Shown piece by piece: positions 46,027-55,430 of a DNA stretch of 64,000 nt. A program made the translations under genes and the position numbers. Each line of letters begins with the position of its first letter. Position 1 is the first letter of the stretch. The notes below the pieces were generated by a model. The model saw nothing but the letters and a program-made list of their open reading frames with translations, ran no database searches and had not been told where the DNA came from. Where the stretch lies: assembly GCA_963732855.1 (NCBI GenBank), contig CAVTBB010000003.1, positions 620,001-684,000 of the forward strand. Reading direction: 5' to 3'. The stretch is from DASXVU01 sp963732855 (GTDB lineage: Archaea; Thermoplasmatota; Thermoplasmata; Methanomassiliicoccales; UBA472).

Positions 46027-47120
46027 GAACCCTGGAAGCGAAGCGAGCGGTCATCAAGATCGGGACCAACACCATCTGCAAGGCGGACGGCACGGTCGAT
46101 TCGCCATACCTGGAGGATGTGGCAAGACAGGTTGTGCTACTGGAGAAGAAAGGTGTCCAGAGCATCATCGTGACGTCCGGGGCTATTGGATCGGGTGCCG
46201 CCGAGCTCGGGCTAGAAGACGCGCGCAAGGACGTGGCCCGTAAACAGGCCTGCGCCGCCGTTGGGCAAGCCATCCTGATGATGGCCTGGCGGGACGCGTT
46301 CAAGAAACATGGCAAGAGCGTAGGTCAGGTCCTCTTGACCTACGGTGCCTTCTCGAACCGCAAAAGATATCTGAACCTGAGGGCGTCCATCGATGAACTG
46401 TTCCGACTCGGGGCTATCCCGGTCGTAAACGAGAACGATGTCATTTCGACCGACGAGATCGACGAGATCTTTGGAGATAATGACAAACTATCGGCACTAG
46501 TCGCCAGCAAGATCGACGCCGATCTGTTGATCCTGCTCACCGATGTCGAAGGCCTTTATGATCGCAACCCGGACGCTGACCCGGACGCCAAGCTCATCCA
46601 CACGGTGGATGAGATCACAAAGGATATCGAACGCATAGCCGGCTCCCACCGCAACGAGAGGAGCGTGGGCGGCATGAAGACCAAGATCAACGCTGCCAAG
46701 ATATCCATGGAATCCGGTTGCAACATGATCATCGCGAACGGCCGAACCAATGATATCATTGTCAGAGTGGTGGAGGGTGAGGACATTGGAACGCTGTTCT
46801 CCTCCAAGGCGAAATACAGCAACAAAGAGCGCTGGATACTGTTCGCCTGCCCACGGGGCAAGATTAATGTGGACGCAGGTGCGCAAAGGGCATTACGCAA
46901 CGGGGCAAGTCTACTGCCCTGCGGGATCACGTCGATCGATGGTGAATTTAGGGATGGTGACGTCGTCCGTATAGGTGACTTCGCGAAAGGTATCGCAAAT
47001 TATGCCTCCGCCTCCATGCCCGATCTGATAGAACATTGCAGGGCCGAGAATGGCGCCGGCCAAAAGGTCGGCAACAGCAAGGTGGCAGTGGACAGCCATA
47101 ACATCGTAATCTTCGATTGA
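46023..47120 (+). CDS. proB: Glutamate 5-kinase with PUA domain
   Basis: 365 residues. Amino-acid kinase fold: KIGTNTICKADGT at the N-terminus, VTSGAIGSGAAELG, NENDVISTDE and LLTDVEGLYD. Then a C-terminal PUA domain (~280-365, RKINVDAGAQRALRNGASLL-like text) ends in DSHNIVIFD. It phosphorylates glutamate for proline synthesis. Four-base overlap (ATGA) with proA gives an operon in the order proA-proB. Confidence 0.94.
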   Translation: MRTLEAKRAVIKIGTNTICKADGTVDSPYLEDVARQVVLLEKKGVQSIIVTSGAIGSGAAELGLEDARKDVARKQACAAVGQAILMMAWRDAFKKHGKSVGQVLLTYGAFSNRKRYLNLRASIDELFRLGAIPVVNENDVISTDEIDEIFGDNDKLSALVASKIDADLLILLTDVEGLYDRNPDADPDAKLIHTVDEITKDIERIAGSHRNERSVGGMKTKINAAKISMESGCNMIIANGRTNDIIVRVVEGEDIGTLFSSKAKYSNKERWILFACPRGKINVDAGAQRALRNGASLLPCGITSIDGEFRDGDVVRIGDFAKGIANYASASMPDLIEHCRAENGAGQKVGNSKVAVDSHNIVIFD

Positions 47121-47166
47121 ACGCGGCGCCTCTCTTTTAATAATCCATTCAGCGTTAGCCGGTGCG

Positions 47167-47460
47167 ATGTTAGTTACCACCTACCTCCTGATGGCATTGG
47201 CAACCTTCACCGTGGTCAACGGAGCATCATTTTTCCTCTTCCGTGGCGATAAGCAGAGGGCAAAGCGCAATGAATGGAGGACGTCTGAGGCAAGGTTGCT
47301 GCTCGCCGCCTTGTTCGGACCGTATGGAGCCTACCTGGCCATGCGCAGATACCGCCATAAGACCAAACATGCCAAGTTCATGCTGGTGCTCCTGTTCTTA
47401 ATCCTTCAATCTGGCCTGATCGTGTTCTTGGTCCTTCGATGCACGACTTTCCTGAACTGA
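47167..47460 (+). CDS. DUF1294 membrane protein
   Basis: 97 residues with three membrane helices (~3-25, 45-60, 70-90). The signature EWRTSEARLLLAALFGPYGA then YRHKTKHAKF matches DUF1294 (usual form R.pE..LL......G..GA......RHKT.K..F). Function unknown. It follows proB by ~45 bases and may have its own promoter. Confidence 0.82.
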   Translation: MLVTTYLLMALATFTVVNGASFFLFRGDKQRAKRNEWRTSEARLLLAALFGPYGAYLAMRRYRHKTKHAKFMLVLLFLILQSGLIVFLVLRCTTFLN

Positions 47461-47739
47461 GAGGCCAAACCATAGTTCATTACTTGTCGAAACCTTCTAC
47501 TGACGCTGAAAAGCTATCAAATACGGCAGATAGTCTTACATTGACAGCTATCTGTTAGCCGGGGATTTCAATGGTCAGATCAACCTTCCGACTATCGATG
47601 GGCACGATGAAACAGCCATTATTTTAATCGAAACGATTGTTAATCGAATCCGTGAATCCCCAACTGCGTCAAGAAGAACAATCTATGGGACTCAGGAAAG
47701 ATATTATGTCGGTCGGTGGATGACACCATTCGATAGCGC

Positions 47740-48315
47740 ATGAACGTCCTAATCCTAGACGGGTCACGGCAACCTGTTCGAGCCCTGGAGATAATAAAAG
47801 CGGAGCTGAGGGAGCGAATGGAGGGTAAGGGCCACAAACTGGAGGAGATAGTCCTCCGGGACAAGAACATGAGCAGATGCACCGGCTGCTTTGGTTGCTG
47901 GGTGAAGAAGCCCGGCCTTTGTGTCTATGAAGATGACAGTCAGAAGGTGGCCAGTTGCATAGCCAGCGCACAGTTCATGGTCATGCTCACGCCCATCACT
48001 TTCGGGGGGTACAGTAGTCTTCTCAAGAACGCGCTGGATCGGCAAATATCAATCCTCCTACCTTTCTTCAAGAAGTTCGAGGGAGAGGTCCATCATGAGC
48101 TCAGATATGAATCATACCCAGCCATGCTTGTGGTGGGCTCGATCGAGAAGGTGGACAAGCTCCACGAGAACGTATTTGCTAGGTTGGTCAAGAGAAATTC
48201 AATAAACGGACATGCACCCAAGTCCAATTCTCTCGTAGTCTACGATAAGGAGGCCCAGGAAGAGATCTCAAAGAAACTCGATCTCGTCCTTGACGGCATG
48301 GGGGTCACGCAATGA
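47740..48315 (+). CDS. Flavodoxin-like NADPH-dependent FMN reductase
   Basis: 191 residues of the flavodoxin_2/FMN-reductase fold. The N-terminal LILDGSRQP phosphate loop is followed by a Cys segment RCTGCFGCWVKKPGLCVYEDD, the C-x2-C-x2-C pattern of archaeal iron-sulfur flavoprotein-like (Isf) relatives, and by TPITFGGYSS near 90. It may bind FMN and, through the cysteines, a cluster. Four bases overlap with the next gene, also a flavoprotein. Confidence 0.8.
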   Translation: MNVLILDGSRQPVRALEIIKAELRERMEGKGHKLEEIVLRDKNMSRCTGCFGCWVKKPGLCVYEDDSQKVASCIASAQFMVMLTPITFGGYSSLLKNALDRQISILLPFFKKFEGEVHHELRYESYPAMLVVGSIEKVDKLHENVFARLVKRNSINGHAPKSNSLVVYDKEAQEEISKKLDLVLDGMGVTQ

Positions 48316-48983
48316 CGATTAAGAGTGCGCTGCTTTTAGTTGGAAGTCCTAAGACCAATGGCGGAATGTCCATGATCATGGCGGAGTACCTTGCCTCGCG
48401 GCTCAAGGAGATTCACGTCGAAGTGGAGATCAAGCATGTGCACAATTCGATCGACTCCGGGAAAGAAAGCGAGCTGTTCTACGCCATCGAGCGGGCGGAG
48501 GCGGTCGTGCTTTTTTTCCCGTTATATGTAGACAGCCTTCCGTCAGGAGTCATCCGTTTCTTCGAGCTCTTCCTGGAGTACAGGGGGGAAAATGGAGGAA
48601 AGGGAAAGGCGTTCTATGCCATCGCCAATTCGGGAACTCCAGAATCGATCCAGAGCACGGTCGCTCTGGAGATATGTGTCCTGTTCGCCCGCGATACCGG
48701 ATTTTCCTGGAATGGCGGAGGGGCTGTGGGCGGGGCAGGCGTTCTGGAAGGAAAGACGCTCGAGGAATCGGCCAGCAGGGCTAAGAGCCTGAGGGCCGGG
48801 CTGGCATTGTTGGCGGTATCGATTTCGCTGGGAGGGGGGCTCTCTAAACAAGCCCGGGACCTCATCGGCAGACCCCTGGTCCCGAAATTCCTGTATGTGT
48901 ACTACGCCAATAAGATGTGGCGTAAGAGGGCGGAAAGCAATGGTGTAGCCGACCGGTTGAACGACAAGCCGCTGGCCAAGTAG
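48312..48983 (+). CDS. Flavodoxin-fold oxidoreductase
   Basis: 223 residues. The FMN loop LVGSPKTNGGMSMIMAEYL and FFPLYVDSLPSGVIRFFELF identify the flavodoxin_2 fold. The C-terminal ~60 residues are helical and less conserved. No Cys cluster is seen. It is translationally coupled to the preceding reductase, so the two probably act as a pair; the electron donor and substrate are not known. Confidence 0.78.
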   Translation: MTIKSALLLVGSPKTNGGMSMIMAEYLASRLKEIHVEVEIKHVHNSIDSGKESELFYAIERAEAVVLFFPLYVDSLPSGVIRFFELFLEYRGENGGKGKAFYAIANSGTPESIQSTVALEICVLFARDTGFSWNGGGAVGGAGVLEGKTLEESASRAKSLRAGLALLAVSISLGGGLSKQARDLIGRPLVPKFLYVYYANKMWRKRAESNGVADRLNDKPLAK

Positions 48984-49005
48984 TGAAACTTGCGATACCT
49001 TCAAA

Positions 49006-49053
49006 AGGGCAATGACATATTCTAACACGCTCCGTCATCGCCCTAGTGAGGGC
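49006..49053 (+). promoter_or_regulatory. Two mutually exclusive hairpins before ilvE
   Basis: AGGGCAATGAC (49006-49016) can pair with GTCATCGCCCT (49034-49044), with one mismatch. The same GCCCT (49040-49044) can instead pair with AGGGC at 49049-49053 across a 4-base loop. Only one can form at a time. The site ends 35 bases before the ilvE start and looks like an attenuator, but no ligand or terminator tract is evident. Confidence 0.35.
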
Positions 49054-49088
49054 ATTTGGCGGTCTGATATTTGATCCGAGGTATCATC

Positions 49089-50018
49089 ATGGCAAACCAA
49101 CCGATGGTCTGGATGGACGGCAAGATGGTCGAACAGGACAAGGCATATGTGCCGCTCATGTCACACGCCCTGCACTATGGCAGCGGTGTCTTCGAGGGCA
49201 TACGCCTCTATGACACGAAGAAGGGTCGGGCCATCTTCCGGTTGCAGGACCACATTTTCCGCCTTTTCAACTCCTCCAAGATACTAGACATGAAGATCCC
49301 CTACACGGTCGAGGAGATATGCGAGGCGACCAGGGAAGTGGTCAGGCAGACGAAAACGGACATCGATTACATACGCCCCATCGCATACTATGGGGTGGGA
49401 GAGCCAGGTAAGATCGTCCTGAACCCAGCAAAATTCAAAGTGAACGTGGCCGTGGCCACCGCTAAGATGGGCTCGTACATGGGAAAGGAACAGCTGGAGA
49501 AGGGCGCCAACATCATGACCTCTTCCTGGGAGAAACCCTCTAACAAGTCCACCTCGCTACAAGCCAAGATCTGCGGTAACTATGTCAATTCGGTCATCGC
49601 CAAGATCGAATCCAATCAGCATGGTGCGGACGAAGCGCTCATGCTGAACTCAAACGGCACTGTCGCGGAAGGGCCAGGCGAGAACATGTTCATCGTGAGA
49701 GGGGGAAAACTGGTCACCCCTCCAATATCTGCAGGTGTCCTGGAGGGCATCACCAAGGACTCGGTCCTGACCATCGCCAAGGACATGAAAATCGAAGTCA
49801 TCGAGCGTGACATCACCCGGGGAGAAATATTCGTGGCTGACGAGTTCTTCATGACAGGCACAGCGGCCGAGGTCACTCCATGCAGTTTCCTCGATGGCCG
49901 GATGATAGGGGATGGCAAGGCCGGTCCGATAACCAAGAAGGTGCAGACGGCGTTCTTTAAGGCGGCCAGGGGCCAGACCAAGAAGTATGAGAAGTGGCTC
50001 GACTACGTCGACCAGTAG
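49089..50018 (+). CDS. ilvE: Branched-chain amino acid aminotransferase
   Basis: 309 residues from the ATG at 49089, which has GAGGT upstream; a TTG at 49071 would overlap it. PLP fold-type IV transaminase for Ile, Leu and Val. It shows MSHALHYGSGVFEGIRLY near 24-41, the PLP lysine in SLQAKICGNYVNS near 160, and EGPGENMFIVRGG and GITKDSVLTIA near 200-230. The fold-IV family also includes D-amino-acid transaminases, but these blocks fit IlvE. Confidence 0.94.
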   Translation: MANQPMVWMDGKMVEQDKAYVPLMSHALHYGSGVFEGIRLYDTKKGRAIFRLQDHIFRLFNSSKILDMKIPYTVEEICEATREVVRQTKTDIDYIRPIAYYGVGEPGKIVLNPAKFKVNVAVATAKMGSYMGKEQLEKGANIMTSSWEKPSNKSTSLQAKICGNYVNSVIAKIESNQHGADEALMLNSNGTVAEGPGENMFIVRGGKLVTPPISAGVLEGITKDSVLTIAKDMKIEVIERDITRGEIFVADEFFMTGTAAEVTPCSFLDGRMIGDGKAGPITKKVQTAFFKAARGQTKKYEKWLDYVDQ

Positions 50019-50066
50019 CGAAGCGAAAGCCGACATGCATAATATGATGGCGGCTGGCAAACACCT

Positions 50067-50735
50067 TCAATCATCTTTGGTTCTGCATGTACCTTGTATT
50101 TCAAGTACAGCAGGCCGCCCGAACTTCCTTGTGCTTACCAAATCCATGTTCTTTATCCTGTCACTCTTCCCAAGGTCAGGGGCTATGAACATTGATCTAT
50201 TGGTGGTCCCGCCTACAAGGAACGGGTAGATCAGCAGGTGGGCCTCGGTGACCAGGTTCTGCCCCAACAAGACCCCGTTCAGGGCCCCTCCGTTATCTAC
50301 CCTTATCCGTTTAGCCTCGAATTCTGAACCCAACCATTCCAGTGCATGGCCATGTCAACATGGTCCTTTCCGAAGACGACATACCTTACCTTCCTTTCCT
50401 GTAGATATTCCAGGCGGTCCTTGGGCGTCGATTCGGATACCAAGCGACCAATCTCTCCAATGGGGTTCATTTCTAAGCTCGTTCCACCATATGGCCTAGC
50501 CTCTTCCATCGACTACTGCGACGATGGGTCTCTTGTCGTTAGGAACACGTTTCGGTTCGTAAACATCTTCTCCGGTATCTTCGAGTCAGGATGAGACAAC
50601 GGTTTCTCTCCGGAAAACGATCGCCTCGATCTTCATTATTTCCGCGAGACCATAGTAACGACCAATGTCAAACTCGGCACTGTCCATCCTCCCATCGACG
50701 CTTACCGCACTAAACACGATGACTTCAGGCTTCAT
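50067..50735 (-). pseudogene. RibD-type (pyrimidine) reductase-like gene, broken
   Basis: DHFR-like RibD C-terminal domain in pieces. From the ATG at 50735 it reads MKPEVIVFSAVSVDGRMDSA then ETVVSS and a stop. Other frames give PNDKRPIVAVVDGRG, ARPYGGTSLEMNPIG ... YVVFGKDHVDM, and finally IRVDNGGALNGVLLGQNLV to the end at 50067. At least three shifts show decay. The intact relatives reduce the ribosylamino-pyrimidine intermediate of riboflavin synthesis or similar substrates. Confidence 0.78.
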
Positions 50736-50906
50736 TCTGATGATCATTTACAAGACGGACTGGGATTCCTTATTATATTCTCCCACTCGAGCGAAGTGCC
50801 CGATCATTACCCGCCTGTGCCGAAGAATCATCAGGGCTCTTGATTATTAGAGATTAGGACACCAGGCAAAAATGAATACTTGCCGTGTCATGCACCATTA
50901 AAGGTG

Positions 50907-51584
50907 ATGTGGTTGGATGAGAAGGAAATAGGCCTCCTTGTTGGGTGCGGTGAGTATGATACGGTCAAGTTGGTTGTGAGGCATGCCGAACGCCCCCTAT
51001 TCAAAGGGCTGAAGGCCCCTCACGAAGTAAGCATCACGGAGAATGGCATGCGGGAGGCCGAGAGGTTGGGCGATCTGTTGGATAAGAACGGCCTCAAGAT
51101 CCAGGGTTGCGCCTCCAGTCCTGTCCACAGATGCATCCAGACAGCCAAACTGATCGGCACAGGCAATCGATATCAGGGGAAAGTGGAAACATCTCCTTCC
51201 TTGGGTGGCTCGGGACTGTTCATGGATGATGGTGAGGCGCTTGACCACACGCTTGACACCTACACCCTTGAGGACATCATCGGAGGTCAGCTCGTAGGCA
51301 AGAAGGTCCCCGGAATGAGGCCGTTGGAATCAGGTCTCAGGATATTCATGGGTCGGGTGCTCTCCGACAGGTCAAAGACCTTTGAGGTCTTCGTGAGTCA
51401 TGACCTGTTCGTCTGCCCTGCCGTGCATTATCTGACCGAGACGGAATATTCAGCTAGAGGAAACACCGGTTTCCTTGAAGGGTTCTTTATATCTGTCTGC
51501 GGGGATCGGACCAACATCCTCTGGGAATCCCGTTGGTATGATGTCACCGATAGGATCGAATCGCTTTTTGATGGAGACAAGTAA
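50907..51584 (+). CDS. Histidine phosphatase superfamily protein
   Basis: About 225 residues. The catalytic RHG-type motif appears as VVRHAERP near residue 25, with a following arginine segment ASSPVHRCIQTAKL and the second histidine in FVSHDLFV near 160. This is the phosphoglycerate-mutase-like fold, with RHA in place of RHG. Start is uncertain: ATG 50907 or TTG 50913, which has GGTGAT four bases before it. Substrate unknown. It is convergent with the symporter gene. Confidence 0.78.
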   Translation: MWLDEKEIGLLVGCGEYDTVKLVVRHAERPLFKGLKAPHEVSITENGMREAERLGDLLDKNGLKIQGCASSPVHRCIQTAKLIGTGNRYQGKVETSPSLGGSGLFMDDGEALDHTLDTYTLEDIIGGQLVGKKVPGMRPLESGLRIFMGRVLSDRSKTFEVFVSHDLFVCPAVHYLTETEYSARGNTGFLEGFFISVCGDRTNILWESRWYDVTDRIESLFDGDK

Positions 51585-51589
51585 GAAGT

Positions 51590-53200
51590 TCAGGCTGTTT
51601 CAGCCATCACTCCTTCCTCTTTCTTCCATTTCCATCTGTCATAGAGCCATCCTATCGCTAGGGCAGCGATCGATAGTGGCAAGGCTATGACCAGCGAGTC
51701 GATGACCTGCCATGGGTTGCCTAGGATGGCATCCTTGCCGGTCAGGAATCTGCAGATCCCCAGGACCGACGATTCCTTGATATGGACGAATACGGTCCAG
51801 AAGAACCAGACTCCAACTCCGACAACCAGGCTGCCCTTGGCCGCGGTGAGCGAGACCTTTTTTGAGAAAAGTGCATGAGTGAACAGCGGCAGGAAGCCCA
51901 CCGCACATAACCCCATGAACATGGCTGTCGCGCGTGCAATGATGCTGCCCGGCATCACGAAGGCCAGTGCAACGCTCACGATAATCATGATCCCCGTCCC
52001 CATCTTGGTAGCAGTCATTGATGATCTGGCCTGGCTAATCTTTTCGTAGGGGTCTTTGGATTTTCGGTTCTTAAGGTGAATCCAAAGATCGTGACCCGCC
52101 GCCGATCCCATTGTGTGGAAAATCGAGCTCAGCGTCGACATGGCCGCTGCCAGTAGCGTTAGCATGAATAGGACGGCTACGATATCTGGCATCGAGGAAT
52201 TGATATAAAGAGGGATAATGTTGTCGATGTTTCCACCAGCCGCCGTCTGGGAGATCTGCCCGTTTTGTCGGTAGAAGTAGACGTTGGTCAGCGCCCCAAC
52301 TGTGAACGCCACTCCGGTCATCATGATGATGAACACCCCCCCAATGGGCACCGCCCTGTTAAGAGCCCGCGTATCCTTTGCGGTCATGAAGCGGACGATC
52401 AATTGCGGTTGCGCCAGTACCCCGATACCGACGCCCATGATGATCGTGGTGATCATTGTGAACCAGATGTTCGAGCCCAGAACCGGCATTGAGGTCCATC
52501 CGGTCATTCCTTGGCTGGCTAATCCCGAAGGCACAAGGCTGGACATGTTGGTGAGTGCCACATGCGCCGACGTGACTCCGCCAAGCGTTGCATAGGTTAT
52601 GATCAGGATGGCGGTCATGCCGATCATCATCAATACGCCCTGGAACGCATCGGTGTACATGACCCCGAGCAAGCCTCCGAAAAGAACATACATCGCTGTG
52701 ATGACGGCGAACCCGATCAAGGCCCATTCGTATGGAACGCTGAGTGTGGTGGAGATGAACAAGGCACCTCCGATGATTACCGCTGACGAGTACAGCGGCA
52801 TTGAGATGAGGATCAGGATGCTTGTCGAATACTGCATGAACGGGGACTGGAATCTCTTCCCGACGAGGTCGGGGAAGGTTAACGCGTTGAGCCTATGACC
52901 CAGCCGGCGTGTCGGCTTGCCGAAGACTACGAAGGCAAGCAGAATTCCTACTCCAATGTTCAGGACCGTGAGCCAGATGACGCCCATTCCCAGTTGGGCC
53001 GCCACTCCGCCAAAACCGACGATTGCCGAAGTACTGATAAATGTGGCGCCATAGGATAGGCCGATGATCCAGGGGCTGACCTCCCTTCCGGCCACGAGAA
53101 AGTGGTCCCCGCTCTTCGTCTTTTTCCAGGCTAGGTAGGCGAGAAACAATGTTATAGCTATGTAGACGATAGTAAAGGCCCAAAAGATCACGGTGTTCAT
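51590..53200 (-). CDS. Sodium:solute symporter (SSS), copy 1
   Basis: 536 residues with ~13 membrane helices of the SSS family. ISTSAIVGFGGVAAQLGMG near 60 and FGGLLGVMYTDAFQGVLMM near 190 are family blocks. The ATG at 53200 follows AAGGAGGACG. It is preceded by its own 36-residue accessory protein, one base away. It is similar throughout to the next symporter. Because it lies in a phenylacetate-CoA ligase cluster, the substrate may be an aromatic or other carboxylate; this is inferred. Confidence 0.92.
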   Translation of the reverse strand: MNTVIFWAFTIVYIAITLFLAYLAWKKTKSGDHFLVAGREVSPWIIGLSYGATFISTSAIVGFGGVAAQLGMGVIWLTVLNIGVGILLAFVVFGKPTRRLGHRLNALTFPDLVGKRFQSPFMQYSTSILILISMPLYSSAVIIGGALFISTTLSVPYEWALIGFAVITAMYVLFGGLLGVMYTDAFQGVLMMIGMTAILIITYATLGGVTSAHVALTNMSSLVPSGLASQGMTGWTSMPVLGSNIWFTMITTIIMGVGIGVLAQPQLIVRFMTAKDTRALNRAVPIGGVFIIMMTGVAFTVGALTNVYFYRQNGQISQTAAGGNIDNIIPLYINSSMPDIVAVLFMLTLLAAAMSTLSSIFHTMGSAAGHDLWIHLKNRKSKDPYEKISQARSSMTATKMGTGIMIIVSVALAFVMPGSIIARATAMFMGLCAVGFLPLFTHALFSKKVSLTAAKGSLVVGVGVWFFWTVFVHIKESSVLGICRFLTGKDAILGNPWQVIDSLVIALPLSIAALAIGWLYDRWKWKKEEGVMAETA

Positions 53201-53201
53201 T

Positions 53202-53312
53202 CTAATCGTCCTCCTTATTCCACATCCTGACACCGTAAGCCACGCAAAGGATAGCTAATCCTATCGCCAGTGCGTAAGCTATCTGAATCTGAACGTCCGC
53301 GATTCCAAACAT
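53202..53312 (-). CDS. Symporter small accessory protein, copy 1
   Basis: 36 residues: MFGIADVQIQIAYALAIGLA then a cysteine-containing helix end and MWNKEDD. It is one membrane helix with a charged tail. The ATG follows GGAGGGGGGAT. Proteins of this size and pattern (F-G-I-x-D-x-Q-I ... W-N-K-x-x-D) sit before SSS transporters in archaea. It abuts the symporter, whose ribosome binding site lies inside its last codons (AATAAGGAGGAC), so translation is coupled. Confidence 0.82.
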   Translation of the reverse strand: MFGIADVQIQIAYALAIGLAILCVAYGVRMWNKEDD

Positions 53313-53445
53313 CGAATCCCCCCTCCATATAAGGCGCCGACACCATCTGGCGGATATCCGTCAGGGTTGAAACCTCACATTTGTTGAGAACCTGCAATGT
53401 GCTGGTTATCCGTCTGGTGAAATATTCTGAGATTATTTAAATGTT

Positions 53446-53472
53446 ACATGCTAGTACGGAACATGATAGCTC
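53446..53472 (-). promoter_or_regulatory. Tandem ACATG(C/A)TA element before symporter 1
   Basis: ACATGCTAGTAC (53446-53457) and ACATGATAGCTC (53461-53472) are repeated at 15-base spacing, immediately upstream of a minus-strand TATA-like TTTAAATAA (~53434-53442). The same arrangement occurs before symporter 2. It is a likely binding site for a shared regulator. Confidence 0.45.
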
Positions 53473-53518
53473 GTAGCAAGCAGTAAAAATAAGAGACTAG
53501 CCCTTTCAGGCAATGGTT

Positions 53519-55156
53519 TTATGCAAGTTCTGGCAGCAATCTATCCTTCTTTCTGTCAAGGTACCAGCCGATGAAGAGTGCCAGGATCGACAAGGGTATG
53601 GCGATGACCAGCGAATCCACGACGGTCCATGATGTGCCTGCTAGGAGCGAGTCAGTTCCGAACAGCGCCTCGCAGATGCCCAATGGTTGTGATTCCTTGG
53701 TGTGGACGAACGCAGTCCAAGCGAACCATGTAACCGCCCCCACCACCAGACTCATCTTCGCCGCCAGCAAGGAAACCTTCTTGGAGAACAGCGCATGAGT
53801 GAATAACGGCAGGAACGCCGCGGCACAGAGGCCCATGAACATGGCCGTGGCCCGGGCGATTATGCTCGGAGGCATTAAGAAGGAGAGACCAACGCTCGCC
53901 AAGATCATGACGCCTGCCCCGACCTTGTTCGCTCGCAGGGACGAGCTTGCCTCGAGCTCAGAACGCTGGCTCTTGGGCATGAGGCGGGTGGTTTTAAGAT
54001 GCCTCCAAACATCGTGACCCGCCGCCGATCCCATTGTGTGGAAGATCGAGCTCAGCGTCGACATGGCCGCCGCCAGCAGCGTGAGCATGAACAGAATGAC
54101 AACGACGTCCGGCATTGACGTGTTGATGTACAATGGCATGATCTTGTCCACATTGAGGGCCCCTCCATAGATCGCGACCTCTGTCGCCGTGGCGGTCATG
54201 CCATTGTTGTTCCAGAAATAGATATTGGTCAACGCCCCGACGGTATAGGCGACACCAGTCGTTAGCAGTATGAAAACTGCTCCGATCGGTATCGCACGGT
54301 TCAATGCCTTGGAGTCCTTTGCGGTCATGAATCGGACGATCAACTGTGGCTGAGCCAAGACACCGAGCCCGACCCCCATGATAATGGTTGTGACCATCGT
54401 AATCCATATGGTCGATCCAAATTCAGGCATTGCGGTCCAACCCGACCACCCACCACCTCCAAGAGGAAGACCTAGCGGTAAAGGGGCCTGTGATTTCAAC
54501 GCCGTCAAGGAAGTGATGCCTTGATCCACCCCACCTAGCAATGAGAAGGTGATGATCAGGATCAAAGACATGCCAAGTATCATGACACCACCCTGGAAGG
54601 CATCGGTGTACATGACGGCTCGAAGTCCTCCCACCACCACATACAATGCGGTGATCAGGGCGAATCCCAAGAGGGCGATATTGTAGTCGACATTTAGCGT
54701 GACGTTGATGAACTGCGACCCGCCAATCAGGACAGCAGATGAGTACAATGGCATCGAAACAAGGATCAGAATGCCAGTGGCATATTGCATGAAATGCGAG
54801 TTATAGCGTTTGCCGATAAGGTCCGGGAAGGTCATGGCCTTTAGCTTCTGGCCTAGCCTCCTGGTGGGCTTTCCGAACACCACGAAGGCGATCAATATGC
54901 CTAGAGCAATGTTCAAGAAGACGAGCCACATCAATCCCATTCCCAGCTGGGCGGCGACGCCGCCGAACCCCACTATCGCCGATGTGGAAATGAACGTGGA
55001 CCCATACGACAAACCAATGACCCAGGGACTGACATTCTTGCCCGCAAGAAGGAAGTCCTCAGAACTCTTTGTCTTCTTCCAACCGTAATAGGCCAGGAAC
55101 ATTGTGATGGCGATATAACCTGCTGTGAACACCCAGAATGTTGCGGTATCCACCAT
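53519..55156 (-). CDS. Sodium:solute symporter (SSS), copy 2
   Basis: 545 residues, close paralogue of the preceding symporter with the same helices and blocks (ISTSAIVGFGGVAAQLGMG; VMYTDAFQGGVMILGMS). It contains a ~10-residue insertion with glycines (LPLGGGGWSGWTAMPEFG) relative to copy 1. The ATG at 55156 follows AAGGAAGAGG. It is preceded by its own 37-residue accessory protein. The stop is followed by ~200 bases of promoter region for copy 1. Substrate probably a carboxylate such as phenylacetate, by context. Confidence 0.92.
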   Translation of the reverse strand: MVDTATFWVFTAGYIAITMFLAYYGWKKTKSSEDFLLAGKNVSPWVIGLSYGSTFISTSAIVGFGGVAAQLGMGLMWLVFLNIALGILIAFVVFGKPTRRLGQKLKAMTFPDLIGKRYNSHFMQYATGILILVSMPLYSSAVLIGGSQFINVTLNVDYNIALLGFALITALYVVVGGLRAVMYTDAFQGGVMILGMSLILIITFSLLGGVDQGITSLTALKSQAPLPLGLPLGGGGWSGWTAMPEFGSTIWITMVTTIIMGVGLGVLAQPQLIVRFMTAKDSKALNRAIPIGAVFILLTTGVAYTVGALTNIYFWNNNGMTATATEVAIYGGALNVDKIMPLYINTSMPDVVVILFMLTLLAAAMSTLSSIFHTMGSAAGHDVWRHLKTTRLMPKSQRSELEASSSLRANKVGAGVMILASVGLSFLMPPSIIARATAMFMGLCAAAFLPLFTHALFSKKVSLLAAKMSLVVGAVTWFAWTAFVHTKESQPLGICEALFGTDSLLAGTSWTVVDSLVIAIPLSILALFIGWYLDRKKDRLLPELA

Positions 55157-55157
55157 C

Positions 55158-55271
55158 TTAATCCTCTTCCTTATTCCACTTGAACCATCCATAAACGACG
55201 CAAACTATCGTCACTCCGATCGCTAGCACATATGCTAGGATTATCTGTGGGTCCTCTATCCCGAACACCAT
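55158..55271 (-). CDS. Symporter small accessory protein, copy 2
   Basis: 37 residues: MVFGIEDPQIILAYVLAIGV, then a helix with one cysteine and the tail FKWNKEED. Same design as copy 1 (F-G-I-x-D-x-Q-I, central Cys-V-x-Y-G, W-N-K-E-x-D end). It ends one base before the symporter start and its last codons carry the symporter ribosome binding site. Predicted single-helix partner of the transporter. Confidence 0.82.
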   Translation of the reverse strand: MVFGIEDPQIILAYVLAIGVTIVCVVYGWFKWNKEED

Positions 55272-55388
55272 CGAAATCCCCCATTCACGCTCTTCAAGGC
55301 CGTTTTATCCAGCGGCCAGGGACTCGCGACCGCAAGGTCACGGTCATATTAAGTTTTATACGAATCATCTTAGGTATATATTAATGTT

Positions 55389-55415
55389 ATATGTTGACTC
55401 GGCACATGCTAACAC
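55389..55415 (-). promoter_or_regulatory. Tandem ATG-TA element before symporter 2
   Basis: ACATGCTAACAC (55404-55415) and a weaker copy ATATGTTGACTC (55389-55400) are 15 bases apart. They lie next to the minus-strand TATA-like TTAATATATACC (~55373-55384), 118-145 bases before the accessory-protein start. The position relative to the TATA box matches the element before symporter 1. Confidence 0.45.
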
Positions 55416-55430
55416 GTGTCAAACCAATAC

